From assembly GCA_038199375.1 (NCBI GenBank), contig JBBPZA010000005.1, forward strand, positions 5,790 to 69,789: a DNA stretch of 64,000 nt, written 5' to 3'. Made by a program: the position numbers and the translations under genes. The notes beneath the pieces were generated by a model that worked only from the letters and a program-made list of their open reading frames with translations, had not been told where the DNA came from and did not search any database. Shown here piece after piece: positions 23,454-31,820 of the stretch. The stretch comes from JBBPZA01 sp038199375 (GTDB lineage Bacteria; Actinomycetota; Thermoleophilia; Solirubrobacterales; Solirubrobacteraceae). Position 1 is the first letter of the stretch; each line of letters starts with the position of its first letter.

Positions 23454-25625
23454 ATGCCTCCGGTCGTCTCGCACGTTCTGCTCGCGCTGGCTATCGCCGC
23501 GGGGGCCGGGGCGTCGGTCCGCGTGGCGTCGATCGCGGTTCCGCGCGGGCTGGGGCGCGCGGTCGCGGCGGCCGTCGTCTGGGGGGCGCTCGTCGTGTCG
23601 CAGGCGCTCATCCTCGGTCTCGTGGCCCTGGGCGGAAGCGCGATCGCCCTGACGGTCGCCGCCGGCTTGGCCTGGCTCGCCTCGCGCGCGGCGCTGCCCG
23701 AGCCGGCGACCACCCTGCGCGAGGATCTCGCGGCGGCGTGGGCCGGGCTCGACCGGCGGGGCCGGGCCCTGGCGGCAGCGCTGGGCGGCGTCGCCGCGAT
23801 GTGGACCGTGTGGCTCCTCTTCTATCCCGCCCTCGGGGTCGACGGCACCATGTACCACCTCCCCGAGGCGCTGTCGTGGGTGCGCAACGGCAGGCCCGGC
23901 TCGTCGTCTGCGCTGCTCTACGACCTCCCCGTCGAGAGCTATCCGCTCACCGACGAGGTGCTGCGAGCCTGGGGCACGGCCATCGGCGAGAGCTTCGTGT
24001 GGTCCATCTTCGTCACGCCGGCCGGGGCGATCCTCGCCCTCGCCGCCGGCTGGCTGGGGCTGCGAGCTGTGCGGATCGACCGCGCCGCCGCCGCCCTCGC
24101 GCTCGTGGCGGCGGCGGCCACCCCGGTGTTCGTGATCCAGCTCAACACCACGAGCACGGACATGACCGCCCTGGCCTGGCTTGCCTGCTGCGCGGCCCTG
24201 TCGGCCGTGGCCGTCCGCGAGCGGTCGGTATGGACGCTGGCGATCGCGATCGTCGCGGCGGGCCTTGCGATCGGGACCAAGACGACGACCGCCCCGCTCG
24301 CCCTGATCGCGCTGGGAGCGGCGGGCTGGGCGCTGCGCGGCGGCGGCGGCGGCGCCAGCGGGGCCGGCGAGCGCGAGCGGGGCGTGACCGACGCCGACGG
24401 GGGCGGGGCACGCCCGCACCGCTGGGCCGGCGCCGGCCGCACCGCGCCCATCCTCGTCGGAGCCGTTGTCGCCGTGGCCGTCGGCGGCGTGTGGTATCTG
24501 CGCAACCTCCTCGAGCACGGCTCCCCGCTCTGGCCTTTCATCGCCGCGCCGTGGGGAACGCCGTCGCCGCCCGTCCTCGAGGCGCTGCGTCCCAGCCTCC
24601 TCGACCGCCCGCGCGCCACCCTGGAGGGAAACCTCGACGTCTACGCCACGCTGCTCGGCGGGGCCGTGGTGCTCCTGCTCGCCGCGCCCCTGGGCGCGCT
24701 GCTCGCTCGCCGCCGGACCGTGCTGGCCGCCTCGCTCGCCGCCCTGGCCGGCCTGCTCTCATGGGCCAACGCCCCAGTCACCGGGCGGGGGGACATTCCC
24801 GGGCTGCTCCTCACGGGGTCGGCTACGCGGTATCTGCTGCCGGCGATCGCGGCGGCGGCGTTCGCGCTCGCCATCGCGGCGCGCGACGGCGGCCGGGTCG
24901 GGCGCATCTTCGCCCTCGCTCTCTTGGCCGGCTCGACGGCCTGGAGCGTGTTCGAAGACGCGCGTCTGCAGTTCCCCAACACGCCCGCGTTCGGGACGCT
25001 TGTGAGTGGGGCGCTGCTCGGCCTGTTCGTGCTGGGCGGCGCCCGCCTCTGGTCGGCTCGCCGCCGCCCCCGTGCCCGGCGACGGCGCCTTCCCGCCCCC
25101 GCGCGAGTCCTTGTGGGGGCCGGCCTCGCCGGGCTCCTCGGGGCGTTCTTCGCTGCCGGCTTCGTCCTGCGCCACGCGAGCATCACCGCGGCCTTCGACA
25201 GTGAGCTCGTCTCCTGGTTTCGCTCCCAGCCCGGCTTCGAGACCGGGACGGGCGCGATCGCCTTCGCTCCCCACCAGGTCGCCGCCCTCGCCGGCGACCG
25301 GCTCACCCATCCCCTGGAGCTCATAGCCGCCGACGAGCCGTGCGACCGGGTCCGCGCACGGCTGCGCGACGCCTACGTCGTCATCCGCACCGGGCCGACC
25401 TTTCCGGTGACCACGCGGCCCGGCCTGCGCTTTCCGACCTACGGGACCGCCGCCGGGTGCCTCAGGGGTCTGCGACCGGACTACGCGAACAAGGGCTTTC
25501 GCGTCTATGCGCCCGGCCGCGCCTGGGCGACGAAGCGCACGATGCCGTGCTCGTCTTCCTCGCGCACCTGCCGGGAGGCGACCAGCAGGTCCACGTGGCC
25601 GAGCACCTCGGACAGCGTGAGGTAG
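23454..25625 (+). CDS. polytopic membrane protein, GT-C glycosyltransferase-like, paralogue A
   Basis: 723 residues with about 13 hydrophobic helices, starting MPPVVSHVLLALAIAAGAGA. Shared with the paralogue at 37021: YPALGVDGTMYHLPEALSWV (an acidic loop after TM1-3, as in ArnT/PMT enzymes), PVFVIQLNTTSTDMTALAWL, AIGTKTTTAPLALIA and VWYLRNLLEHGSPLWPF. These point to a lipid-sugar-dependent GT-C transferase, or less likely a polymerase. Homology with the paralogue ends near FRVYAPGRAW; the last ~35 residues (Ser/Thr/Arg-rich) are read from DNA antisense to the neighbouring MBL gene and are probably a read-through extension. Confidence 0.75.
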   Translation: MPPVVSHVLLALAIAAGAGASVRVASIAVPRGLGRAVAAAVVWGALVVSQALILGLVALGGSAIALTVAAGLAWLASRAALPEPATTLREDLAAAWAGLDRRGRALAAALGGVAAMWTVWLLFYPALGVDGTMYHLPEALSWVRNGRPGSSSALLYDLPVESYPLTDEVLRAWGTAIGESFVWSIFVTPAGAILALAAGWLGLRAVRIDRAAAALALVAAAATPVFVIQLNTTSTDMTALAWLACCAALSAVAVRERSVWTLAIAIVAAGLAIGTKTTTAPLALIALGAAGWALRGGGGGASGAGERERGVTDADGGGARPHRWAGAGRTAPILVGAVVAVAVGGVWYLRNLLEHGSPLWPFIAAPWGTPSPPVLEALRPSLLDRPRATLEGNLDVYATLLGGAVVLLLAAPLGALLARRRTVLAASLAALAGLLSWANAPVTGRGDIPGLLLTGSATRYLLPAIAAAAFALAIAARDGGRVGRIFALALLAGSTAWSVFEDARLQFPNTPAFGTLVSGALLGLFVLGGARLWSARRRPRARRRRLPAPARVLVGAGLAGLLGAFFAAGFVLRHASITAAFDSELVSWFRSQPGFETGTGAIAFAPHQVAALAGDRLTHPLELIAADEPCDRVRARLRDAYVVIRTGPTFPVTTRPGLRFPTYGTAAGCLRGLRPDYANKGFRVYAPGRAWATKRTMPCSSSSRTCREATSRSTWPSTSDSVR

Positions 25626-26527
25626 GCCTGGGTGACGGCGACGTTGCCCCACAGCGCCTGGGCGATCTCGTAGGCGGTGTGCGGGCGCTCCAGGATCAGG
25701 CCGTAGATCTTCTCGGCGCGGCGCTTGTGCATCGCGAAGCGCTCCTCGATGAGCGTGACGTGGTCGGTGATGGGGTCGCCGTGGCCCGAGAGGACGAGTT
25801 GCGCCGGCAGCTGACGGGTCTTTCGCAGCGAGTTCAGGTAGGTCATCAGCGCGCGCGGGCGCTCCCCCGGCGGCGGATCGCCCTCGAGCGGCCTGGTCAC
25901 CAGCGGGTTGGAGGAGATGTGGCCGATGAGGTGGTCGGCGGCGATGAGGATGCGCCGGTCCTCGTCCCAGAAGACCGTGTCCGACGGGCTGTGGCCGGGC
26001 CGGTGGAAGACGTGGAGCTTGCGGTCGCGCAGCGTGATCACCTCGCCGTCGGCCAGGGGGCGGTTGACCTTCGCGCTCGAGCCCCACGCGCGAAACGCCT
26101 GGGAGACCGAGCGCAGCGCTCGAACGACGTCGGCCGGGATGCCGTGGCGCAGCATGAGGCGCTCGGCGAACGCGTCGTCGGCGTCGTTGGCCGAGCCGTA
26201 GCTCTCGAGGAAGGGCGCGAGGCGGTCGATCGACGCGACGTCGGCGCCCGAGCGCCGGGCGAGGATCGACACCAGCCCGGTGTGATCCATGTGCTGGTGG
26301 GTGACGAGGATGAGGCCGAGCTCCTCGATCGCGTGCCCGCGAGCGTGCAGCGCCCGCTCGAGCGCGTCGAGCGCCTTGCCCGAGTTCGGCCCGGAGTCGA
26401 CCAGGGTGAGCGGCCGGTCCTCGATCAGGTAGGTGTTGACGCGACCTACCGCGAAGGGCGTGGGGATCGGCAGGCAGTGGATGCCCGCCTGAGCGGCCTG
26501 CTCCAGCGCGGCCGCCGCCGCTGTCAC
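25505..26527 (-). CDS. MBL-fold metallo-hydrolase with C-terminal winged helix (LACTB2-like)
   Basis: 340 residues, GTG start overlapping the upstream pmm stop (GTGA). Metal site: LILVTHQHMDHTGLV (H-x-H-x-D-H), HRPGHSPSDTVF, RILIAADHLIGH and LVLSGHGDPI. The last 80 residues form a small helical/winged domain of the kind that follows the hydrolase in LACTB2-like proteins. Known relatives hydrolyse thioesters or RNA; its coupling to a phosphomannomutase gene gives no clear clue. Confidence 0.82.
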   Translation of the reverse strand: MTAAAAALEQAAQAGIHCLPIPTPFAVGRVNTYLIEDRPLTLVDSGPNSGKALDALERALHARGHAIEELGLILVTHQHMDHTGLVSILARRSGADVASIDRLAPFLESYGSANDADDAFAERLMLRHGIPADVVRALRSVSQAFRAWGSSAKVNRPLADGEVITLRDRKLHVFHRPGHSPSDTVFWDEDRRILIAADHLIGHISSNPLVTRPLEGDPPPGERPRALMTYLNSLRKTRQLPAQLVLSGHGDPITDHVTLIEERFAMHKRRAEKIYGLILERPHTAYEIAQALWGNVAVTQAYLTLSEVLGHVDLLVASRQVREEDEHGIVRFVAQARPGA

Positions 26528-27906
26528 GACCGGATCAGATCGAGGACCTCGTCGCGCCGGCGCTCCATGTCCTCCTTGGACTTCAGCGACTCAAGGTTGA
26601 GGCGCAGGAGCGGCTCGGTGTTGGACGGGCGCACGTTGAAGTGCCAGTCCTCGTAGTCGACGGAGATCCCGTCCAGATCGGTGACCTCGCCGTCGTCGTA
26701 GCGTTCGGCGATCTCCTTCATCTTGGCGTCCTGGTCTGAGACCTCGGAGTTGATCTCCCCCGAGATGAAGTACTTGGAGTGGAAGCGGTCGAGCAGCGAC
26801 GACAGGGAGGCACCCTCGACTGAGAGCAACTCGAGGATCAGCAGGGCGGGAATCGTCCCGGAGTCCGCGTTGTAGAAGTCGTGGAAGTAGTAGTGGCCCG
26901 AGACCTCGCCGCCGAAGATCGCGCCGGTGTCGCGCATCCGGGTCTTGAAGAAGGCGTGGCCCACGCGGTTGATCATCGCCTCGCCGCCCGCTTCGGACAC
27001 GGTGTCGGCGACGGCGCGGCTGGCGCGCACGTCGTAGAGGATCTTCGAGCCGGGCTGCTTTCGCAGCAGCGACTCGGCCAGCAGCGCTGTGAGGAAGTCG
27101 CCGTCCACGAAGCGCCCTGCGTCGTCGATGAAGAAGCAGCGGTCGGCGTCGCCGTCCCAGGCGATCCCGAGGTCGGCGCCCTCCTCGCAGACCTTCTCGA
27201 TGATGAACTTGCGGTTCTCCTCGAGCAGTGGGTTGGGCTCGTGGTCGGGGAACTCCCCGTCGGGCTCCCAGTAGGTCTCGATCAGGTCGAGCCCCAGGCG
27301 GTCGAGCAGCGGCCCGACCATCGGGCCGGCCATGCCGTTGCCTCCGTCGACGACGACCTTCGTCCGCTTCACCGCGTCGGGGTCGATGACCTTTATCGCC
27401 GACTCCTGGAACTCCTCGTAGATGTCGACCTCTTCGGTCGAGCCGCCACCAGGCGGCTCGGGCAGCCCGTCCTCGAGTGCTTGGCGCATGTCCTGGATGC
27501 CCTTGTCGCCCGACAGGGCGATCGCGCCGCGCTCCACCAGCTTTGCCCCCGTGTAGCCCTTGGGGTTGTGGGAGGCCGTGCACATCAGGCCGCCGTCGAG
27601 CTCGCGCGAGCCGACGAGGTAATAGAGCATCTCGGTGCCGACCATCCCGGCGTCGAGCACGTGGGCGCCCTCGGAGACCAGGCCGTCCCGGTAGCGCCCG
27701 GAGAGCTCGGGGGCCGAGAGGCGCATGTCCCGGCCAAGGCCGATGCGCAGGTCGCCGGTCGGCTTGTCCACCAGTCCACTCAGCACGCGGGCGAAGGCCC
27801 GCCCCACCTGCTCGGCCAGGTCGGCGTCGATCTCGTCGGGGTGAAGGCCCCGGATGTCGTAGGCCTTGAAGATCCCGGGCGGCACGTCGGCGGGCACGGA
27901 CGGCAT
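26524..27906 (-). CDS. manB: phosphomannomutase/phosphoglucomutase
   Basis: 460 residues from ATG 27906, normal length for the alpha-D-phosphohexomutase family. IFKAYDIRGLHPDEIDADLA begins domain 1; GLMCTASHNPKGYTGAKLV carries the phosphoserine; LGIAWDGDADRCFFIDDAG is the Mg2+-binding DGDGDR-type loop; AIFGGEVSGHYYF is the sugar-specificity loop (GEMSGH type); NVRPSNTEPLLRLNLE binds phosphate. It makes mannose 1-phosphate and/or glucose 1-phosphate, the entry to nucleotide sugars for the surrounding glycan genes. It is divergent from a glycosyltransferase gene 9 bp away. Confidence 0.92.
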   Translation of the reverse strand: MPSVPADVPPGIFKAYDIRGLHPDEIDADLAEQVGRAFARVLSGLVDKPTGDLRIGLGRDMRLSAPELSGRYRDGLVSEGAHVLDAGMVGTEMLYYLVGSRELDGGLMCTASHNPKGYTGAKLVERGAIALSGDKGIQDMRQALEDGLPEPPGGGSTEEVDIYEEFQESAIKVIDPDAVKRTKVVVDGGNGMAGPMVGPLLDRLGLDLIETYWEPDGEFPDHEPNPLLEENRKFIIEKVCEEGADLGIAWDGDADRCFFIDDAGRFVDGDFLTALLAESLLRKQPGSKILYDVRASRAVADTVSEAGGEAMINRVGHAFFKTRMRDTGAIFGGEVSGHYYFHDFYNADSGTIPALLILELLSVEGASLSSLLDRFHSKYFISGEINSEVSDQDAKMKEIAERYDDGEVTDLDGISVDYEDWHFNVRPSNTEPLLRLNLESLKSKEDMERRRDEVLDLIRS

Positions 27907-27915
27907 CCTACGCAC

Positions 27916-29208
27916 GTGCGCATCCTCTGCGTCGGCAACATGTACCCGCCCCATCACCTGGGCGGCTACGAGCTGGTCTGGCAGGGCGCCGTCGCTCACC
28001 TGCGCTCGCTCGGCCACGCGGTGCGCGTGCTCACGACCGACCTGCGCCTGCCGGGGTCAGAGCGAGATCGACGCGAGTCAGAGCCCGACGTACACCGCGA
28101 GCTTCGCTGGTACTGGCGCGAGCATCGCTGGCCCCGGATCGGCCCGCGGGGGCGGCTGGCGCTCGAGCGCCACAACCACGCGGTGCTCGGACGCCACCTG
28201 CGCGAGCAACGCCCCGACGTCGTCGCCTGGTGGGCGATGGGAGGCATGTCGCTCTCGCTCGTCGAGCGCGTGAGGCGGCAGGGGCAGCCGGCCGTGGGCT
28301 TCGTGCACGACGACTGGATGGTCTACGGTCCGCAGGTCGACGCCTGGACGCGCGGGTGGTCGCGAGCCGCGCGCCTCGCGGCCGTGCCGACCCTCCTGGC
28401 GCCGGTTTCGGCCCGTATGGCGCCGGTTTCGGCCCGTCTCGCGGCTGTCTCGGGCCGCCTGGCGGCCGCCGCCGAGAGGCGCACCGGCGCTCCGACCCGG
28501 CCGCATCTGGGAGGGGCGGCGCGATGGCTGTTCGTAAGCGAGACGACCCGTGCACGCGCGATCGACGCCGTGGGCTCCCTGGATGACGGTGGCCTCGCCC
28601 CGTCGGGCATCGACCCCGCCTTCCTCGAGTCGGCCCCCGAGCAGCCGTGGCGGTGGCGGCTGCTCTACGTGGGGCGCATCGACGAGCGCAAGGGGATCGC
28701 GACGGCGGTGCAGGCGCTGGCCTGCCTTCCCCCGGCGGCGACGGTGACGATCGTGGGGGAGGGGGAGCACCGCCACGAGACGGAGCTTCGCGCCCTCGCG
28801 GCGGCGCTGGAGTGCAGCGAGCGCGTGCGGTTTGCGGGCGGCGCGGAGCGCGCGGCCCTGCGCGACATCTACGCGGCCGCAGACGCCACCGTCTTTCCGG
28901 TCACCTGGACCGAGCCCTGGGGCCTTGTGCCGCTGGAGTCGATGGGGGTGGGGCGGCCGGTGGTGGCGACGGGCCGCGGCGGGTCGGGCGAGTACCTTCG
29001 CGACGGGTCCAACTGCCTGCTCTTCGAGGCGGGCGACGCCGTCGCCCTGGCGGCGAGCGTGCGCCGGCTGGCGGAGGACCCTGGCCTGCGAGCACGCCTG
29101 CGGGAGGGCGGCATTGCGACGGCGCCCCGCTACACCGAGGCGCGCTTCAACGAGGCCGTCGCTCGAGCGGTGGCGGAGGCGGCGGGAGAGCGTGCGCGCG
29201 TGGACTAG
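27916..29208 (+). CDS. glycosyltransferase family 4 (GT-B) with internal heptad repeat
   Basis: 430 residues from GTG 27916. MRILCVGNMYPPHHLGGYEL is the N-terminal donor-loop motif; RLLYVGRIDERKGIATAVQA opens the C-terminal Rossmann domain; DATVFPVTWTEPWGLVPLES is the E-x7-E motif; RPVVATGRGGSGEYLRDGSN follows. A 7-residue repeat, APVSAR(M/L) three times near residues 161-181, comes from a 21-bp DNA repeat (28397-28459). The enzyme should be a retaining transferase using NDP-sugars. It is divergent from pmm. Confidence 0.87.
   Translation: MRILCVGNMYPPHHLGGYELVWQGAVAHLRSLGHAVRVLTTDLRLPGSERDRRESEPDVHRELRWYWREHRWPRIGPRGRLALERHNHAVLGRHLREQRPDVVAWWAMGGMSLSLVERVRRQGQPAVGFVHDDWMVYGPQVDAWTRGWSRAARLAAVPTLLAPVSARMAPVSARLAAVSGRLAAAAERRTGAPTRPHLGGAARWLFVSETTRARAIDAVGSLDDGGLAPSGIDPAFLESAPEQPWRWRLLYVGRIDERKGIATAVQALACLPPAATVTIVGEGEHRHETELRALAAALECSERVRFAGGAERAALRDIYAAADATVFPVTWTEPWGLVPLESMGVGRPVVATGRGGSGEYLRDGSNCLLFEAGDAVALAASVRRLAEDPGLRARLREGGIATAPRYTEARFNEAVARAVAEAAGERARVD
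28397..28459 (+). repeat. three tandem 21-bp units inside a glycosyltransferase gene
   Basis: Units at 28397-28417 and 28418-28438 are identical except for the last base; the third (28439-28459) is diverged. Each adds seven residues (APVSAR-M/L) in frame, so copy changes would not shift the reading frame. Confidence 0.75.
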
Positions 29209-29267
29209 TTGCAGACGTGTCGAGTTGCAGGCACGTCACCGTCCTGCTCCACGGGGTGCGCGCCTCG

Positions 29268-29273
29268 TAGCAT
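29268..29273 (+). promoter_or_regulatory. -10 box of CmoB-like paralogue 2, leaderless
   Basis: TAGCAT ends 7 nt before the GTG at 29281. Confidence 0.4.
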
Positions 29274-29280
29274 CCGCGCC

Positions 29281-30033
29281 GTGACCGTCCTCGAGGAGCC
29301 CGCCGCGCGGCGCGCGGTGCGCGAGAACCCGTCCTGGTATCACTGCATCGAGCTCGCTCCGGGCGTGATCACCCCGGGGCAGGTGGATCTGCGGGCGGCG
29401 ACCCGCCGCACGCTCCCGGCCAGCCTGCGCGGCGCACGAGCGCTGGACGTCGGGACCTTCGACGGCTTCTGGGCCTTCGAGATGGAGAAGCGCGGCGCCG
29501 CCGAGGTCGTGGCGATCGACGTCGGTGCAACTGGCGAGGCCGAGTGGCCGCCGCTTCACCGCGCGCGCCTGGAGGCCGAGGTCGCTCGACGCGACGTCGA
29601 GCTCGGGCGGGGCTTCGACCTCGCGGCCGGCGCGCTGGGGTCCCGCGCGCGCCGGGTGACCTGCAGCGTCTACGACCTCGAGCCCGAGGCGATCGGCGGG
29701 CCGGTCGACGTCGCCTTCTGCGGCGCCCTGCTCCTGCACCTGCGCGACCCTGTCCGCGCGCTCGAGCGCATCCGCCGCGTGCTTTCCCCCGGGGGGCGGC
29801 TCTTACAGCTCGAGCCGTTCTCGGTGCGCGCCACGCTGCGCTCCCCCCGCACGCCGCTCGGCGAGTTCCGCCCGCTGGTCAGCGATTTCACGTGGTGGTT
29901 TCCGAACCTCTCGCTGCTCAAGGCCATGCCGTGGGCCGCCGGCTTCGACGACGTGCGCGTGACCGGGTTCCATCGCCCGACAGGTCCCATGGGCGCCGGC
30001 CGGCACGCGAGCCTCGCGTCGCGTGTGGACTGA
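29281..30033 (+). CDS. CmoB/DUF1698-type methyltransferase, paralogue 2 of 4
   Basis: 250 residues, GTG start. Core motifs: WYHCIELAPGVITPGQVDLR, ALDVGTFDGFWAFEMEKRGA, EVVAIDVGAT, VDVAFCGALLLHLRDPVRAL and FTWWFPNLSLLKAMPWAAGF. Compared with the other copies, the Trp of PGWFD is replaced by Gln. The 3' end overlaps the next glycosyltransferase gene by 11 bp, so the two are probably co-translated, which ties this methyltransferase to glycan assembly. Confidence 0.78.
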   Translation: MTVLEEPAARRAVRENPSWYHCIELAPGVITPGQVDLRAATRRTLPASLRGARALDVGTFDGFWAFEMEKRGAAEVVAIDVGATGEAEWPPLHRARLEAEVARRDVELGRGFDLAAGALGSRARRVTCSVYDLEPEAIGGPVDVAFCGALLLHLRDPVRALERIRRVLSPGGRLLQLEPFSVRATLRSPRTPLGEFRPLVSDFTWWFPNLSLLKAMPWAAGFDDVRVTGFHRPTGPMGAGRHASLASRVD

Positions 30034-30952
30034 CGCGCCGGCGCCGCTCGCCGGCGCCGTCGTCTCTGGCCGTCATGCCGCCGCCACGCCATTCGCGAGC
30101 GTCGTCGTTCCCGCCCGCGACGCTGCCGCGATCCTTCCCGCGCTGCTCGCCAGCCTCGCCGGCCAGGACCTCGATCGCGGCGAGCTCGAGGTGGTCGTCG
30201 TCGACAACGCATCGCGAGACGCGACGGCGCTGGTCGCCGAGTCCGCCGGTGCGCGCGTGGTCACCGAGCAGATCCCCGGGCGGGCGCGGGCGCGCAACAC
30301 GGGGGCGGCGGCAGCGCGGGGCCGCCGGCTGCTCTTCGTCGACGCCGACTGCGTCGCCGAACCGGGCTGGGCCCGCGCGCTGGTCGCCTGCCTGGAGGGG
30401 GCGTCCCTGGTCGCCGGGCCCGTACGCCTTCGGAGCGGGGATCCTCCGAACGCCGTGGAACGCCTCGAGCGGCTGTGGCGCTTTGACCAGGAGGGCCACG
30501 TGCGACGGGACGGGTGGGCCGCGAGCGCGAACCTGGCGATGCGCTGCGAGGCCTTCGAGGCCGTCGGCGGCTTCGACGCCGGCTTCGAGCGCATAGGCGA
30601 GGACGTCGACCTCTGCCTGCGGGCGGCCGGTGTGGGCCATGCGCTCGCCTTCTGCCCCGAGGCGGTCGTCTCCCATGCCGTCGAATCGAGCATCGCCACC
30701 GTCGCGCGCCGCGGCGTCGCGCACGGCTGGTCGAACCTCCAGCTCTTCCGCCGCCACCCCGGCCGCGCCGGAAGCGCCTACTGGCGCCACCCCGGCCCCG
30801 TCGTGCGCGGGGACTGGGCCCTGCGCCGCTTCGTCGAAGACCCCTCGACGATCGCCCTCGGCGAGCGTCGGCGCATGCTCGCCCTCGCCCGGATCGAGTA
30901 CGGCGCCCGCGTGGTCGGCTCGGCGTGGGCGGCCCTACGCGGCGCGCGCTGA
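30023..30952 (+). CDS. glycosyltransferase family 2
   Basis: 309 residues from GTG 30023. FASVVVPARDAAAILPALLA, LEVVVVDNASRDATALVAES, PGRARARNTGAAAARGRRLL, FVDADCVAEPGWARALVACL (DxD-like D-A-D-C) and EAVGGFDAGFERIGEDVDLC are the GT-A motifs. It resembles the genes at 32574 and 60045 in layout, and all three belong to a small paralogous group. It is coupled to the upstream methyltransferase by an 11-bp overlap. Confidence 0.87.
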   Translation: MWTDAPAPLAGAVVSGRHAAATPFASVVVPARDAAAILPALLASLAGQDLDRGELEVVVVDNASRDATALVAESAGARVVTEQIPGRARARNTGAAAARGRRLLFVDADCVAEPGWARALVACLEGASLVAGPVRLRSGDPPNAVERLERLWRFDQEGHVRRDGWAASANLAMRCEAFEAVGGFDAGFERIGEDVDLCLRAAGVGHALAFCPEAVVSHAVESSIATVARRGVAHGWSNLQLFRRHPGRAGSAYWRHPGPVVRGDWALRRFVEDPSTIALGERRRMLALARIEYGARVVGSAWAALRGAR

Positions 30953-30968
30953 AGCGCCCCGCGACCGC

Positions 30969-31820
30969 TCAGGCGACGGCTGGACGGGCGAGCACCGCCG
31001 CGTGGAGCACTCCATCGTCGGCCTGTCCGGTCACGGCGCGCTGGACGAGCATGCGGGGCGAGAGCCGGGGCGGTGGGTGCCCGACGCCGAAGGGGACGCC
31101 GTAGGGCCTCGTCGCGGTCAGCACGTCGAAGCCGGCCGCCTCGACCATGCGGCGGTGGCCGGCCGCGTTGGGAAGCCACCACTGGCAGAGGTCCGACAGG
31201 CCGTCGAGCCGGGCGATCGGGCGGCGGGGGTGAAACAAGGTGGTCACCAGCTCCACCGTCTCGGTCGACAGCAGCTCCCCCGCGCACACCGACCGGATCG
31301 CCTGGAGGGCCCGGAGGGGATCGCGCAGGTGGAGCAGCAGGCTTCCGCAGACGACGACGTCGAAGCGCCCGTCGCGAGCCGGGTCGAGCTCGTAGACGCT
31401 GCGTTCGAGCCGCTGCACGCGCGAGCGCAGGGCGGCGCGCGCGACCGCGAAGCCTCTGCCCTTCTCGGGCCCGACGATCGTGGCGAGCGCATCAGGGCCG
31501 CGCGCGCGGAGGCGTGCCGGCCAGTCCCACCGCGCGTGGTCGCCGATGTCCATCGCGACGACCTCCGCGGCGCCGCGCCGTTCGAGCTCGAAGGCGAGGA
31601 AGCCGTCGTAGGTGCCGACGTCCAGGCATCGCCGGTTCTCGACCTGCGGCCAAGGGAGCCGGTGGGCAACCGGGCGCAGGTCGAACCACCCGGGCGTCTC
31701 GACGCCGGGTGCGAGCTCGAGGGTGTGGTACCAGGCCGGGACCGAGGCGACCGCCTCTGCGAGCGCCGCGGCGTCGGGGGCCGCCTCCCCGTCCGCGCCC
31801 CGGTGGCCCGGCCCGGTCAG
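30969..31820 (-). CDS. CmoB/DUF1698-type methyltransferase, paralogue 3 of 4, probable CTG start
   Basis: About 283 residues. Core motifs: WYHTLELAPGVETPGWFDLR, CLDVGTYDGFLAFELERRGA, EVVAMDIGDHARWDWP, FDVVVCGSLLLHLRDPLRAL and WWLPNAAGHRRMVEAAGFDV. Between the upstream gene's stop and WYHTLEL there is no ATG, GTG or TTG in frame. The best candidate is CTG at 31820-31818, which overlaps the upstream TGA (CTGA) and has an AAGAAGG ribosome site about 5 nt before it. Translational coupling to paralogue 4 would explain initiation at a weak codon. Confidence 0.72.
   Translation of the reverse strand: MTGPGHRGADGEAAPDAAALAEAVASVPAWYHTLELAPGVETPGWFDLRPVAHRLPWPQVENRRCLDVGTYDGFLAFELERRGAAEVVAMDIGDHARWDWPARLRARGPDALATIVGPEKGRGFAVARAALRSRVQRLERSVYELDPARDGRFDVVVCGSLLLHLRDPLRALQAIRSVCAGELLSTETVELVTTLFHPRRPIARLDGLSDLCQWWLPNAAGHRRMVEAAGFDVLTATRPYGVPFGVGHPPPRLSPRMLVQRAVTGQADDGVLHAAVLARPAVA

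Noticed and set aside
26881..27915. Long N-terminal extension of the family-4 glycosyltransferase frame
   Set aside because: Antisense to the phosphomannomutase gene; conserved glycosyltransferase sequence begins at GTG 27916.
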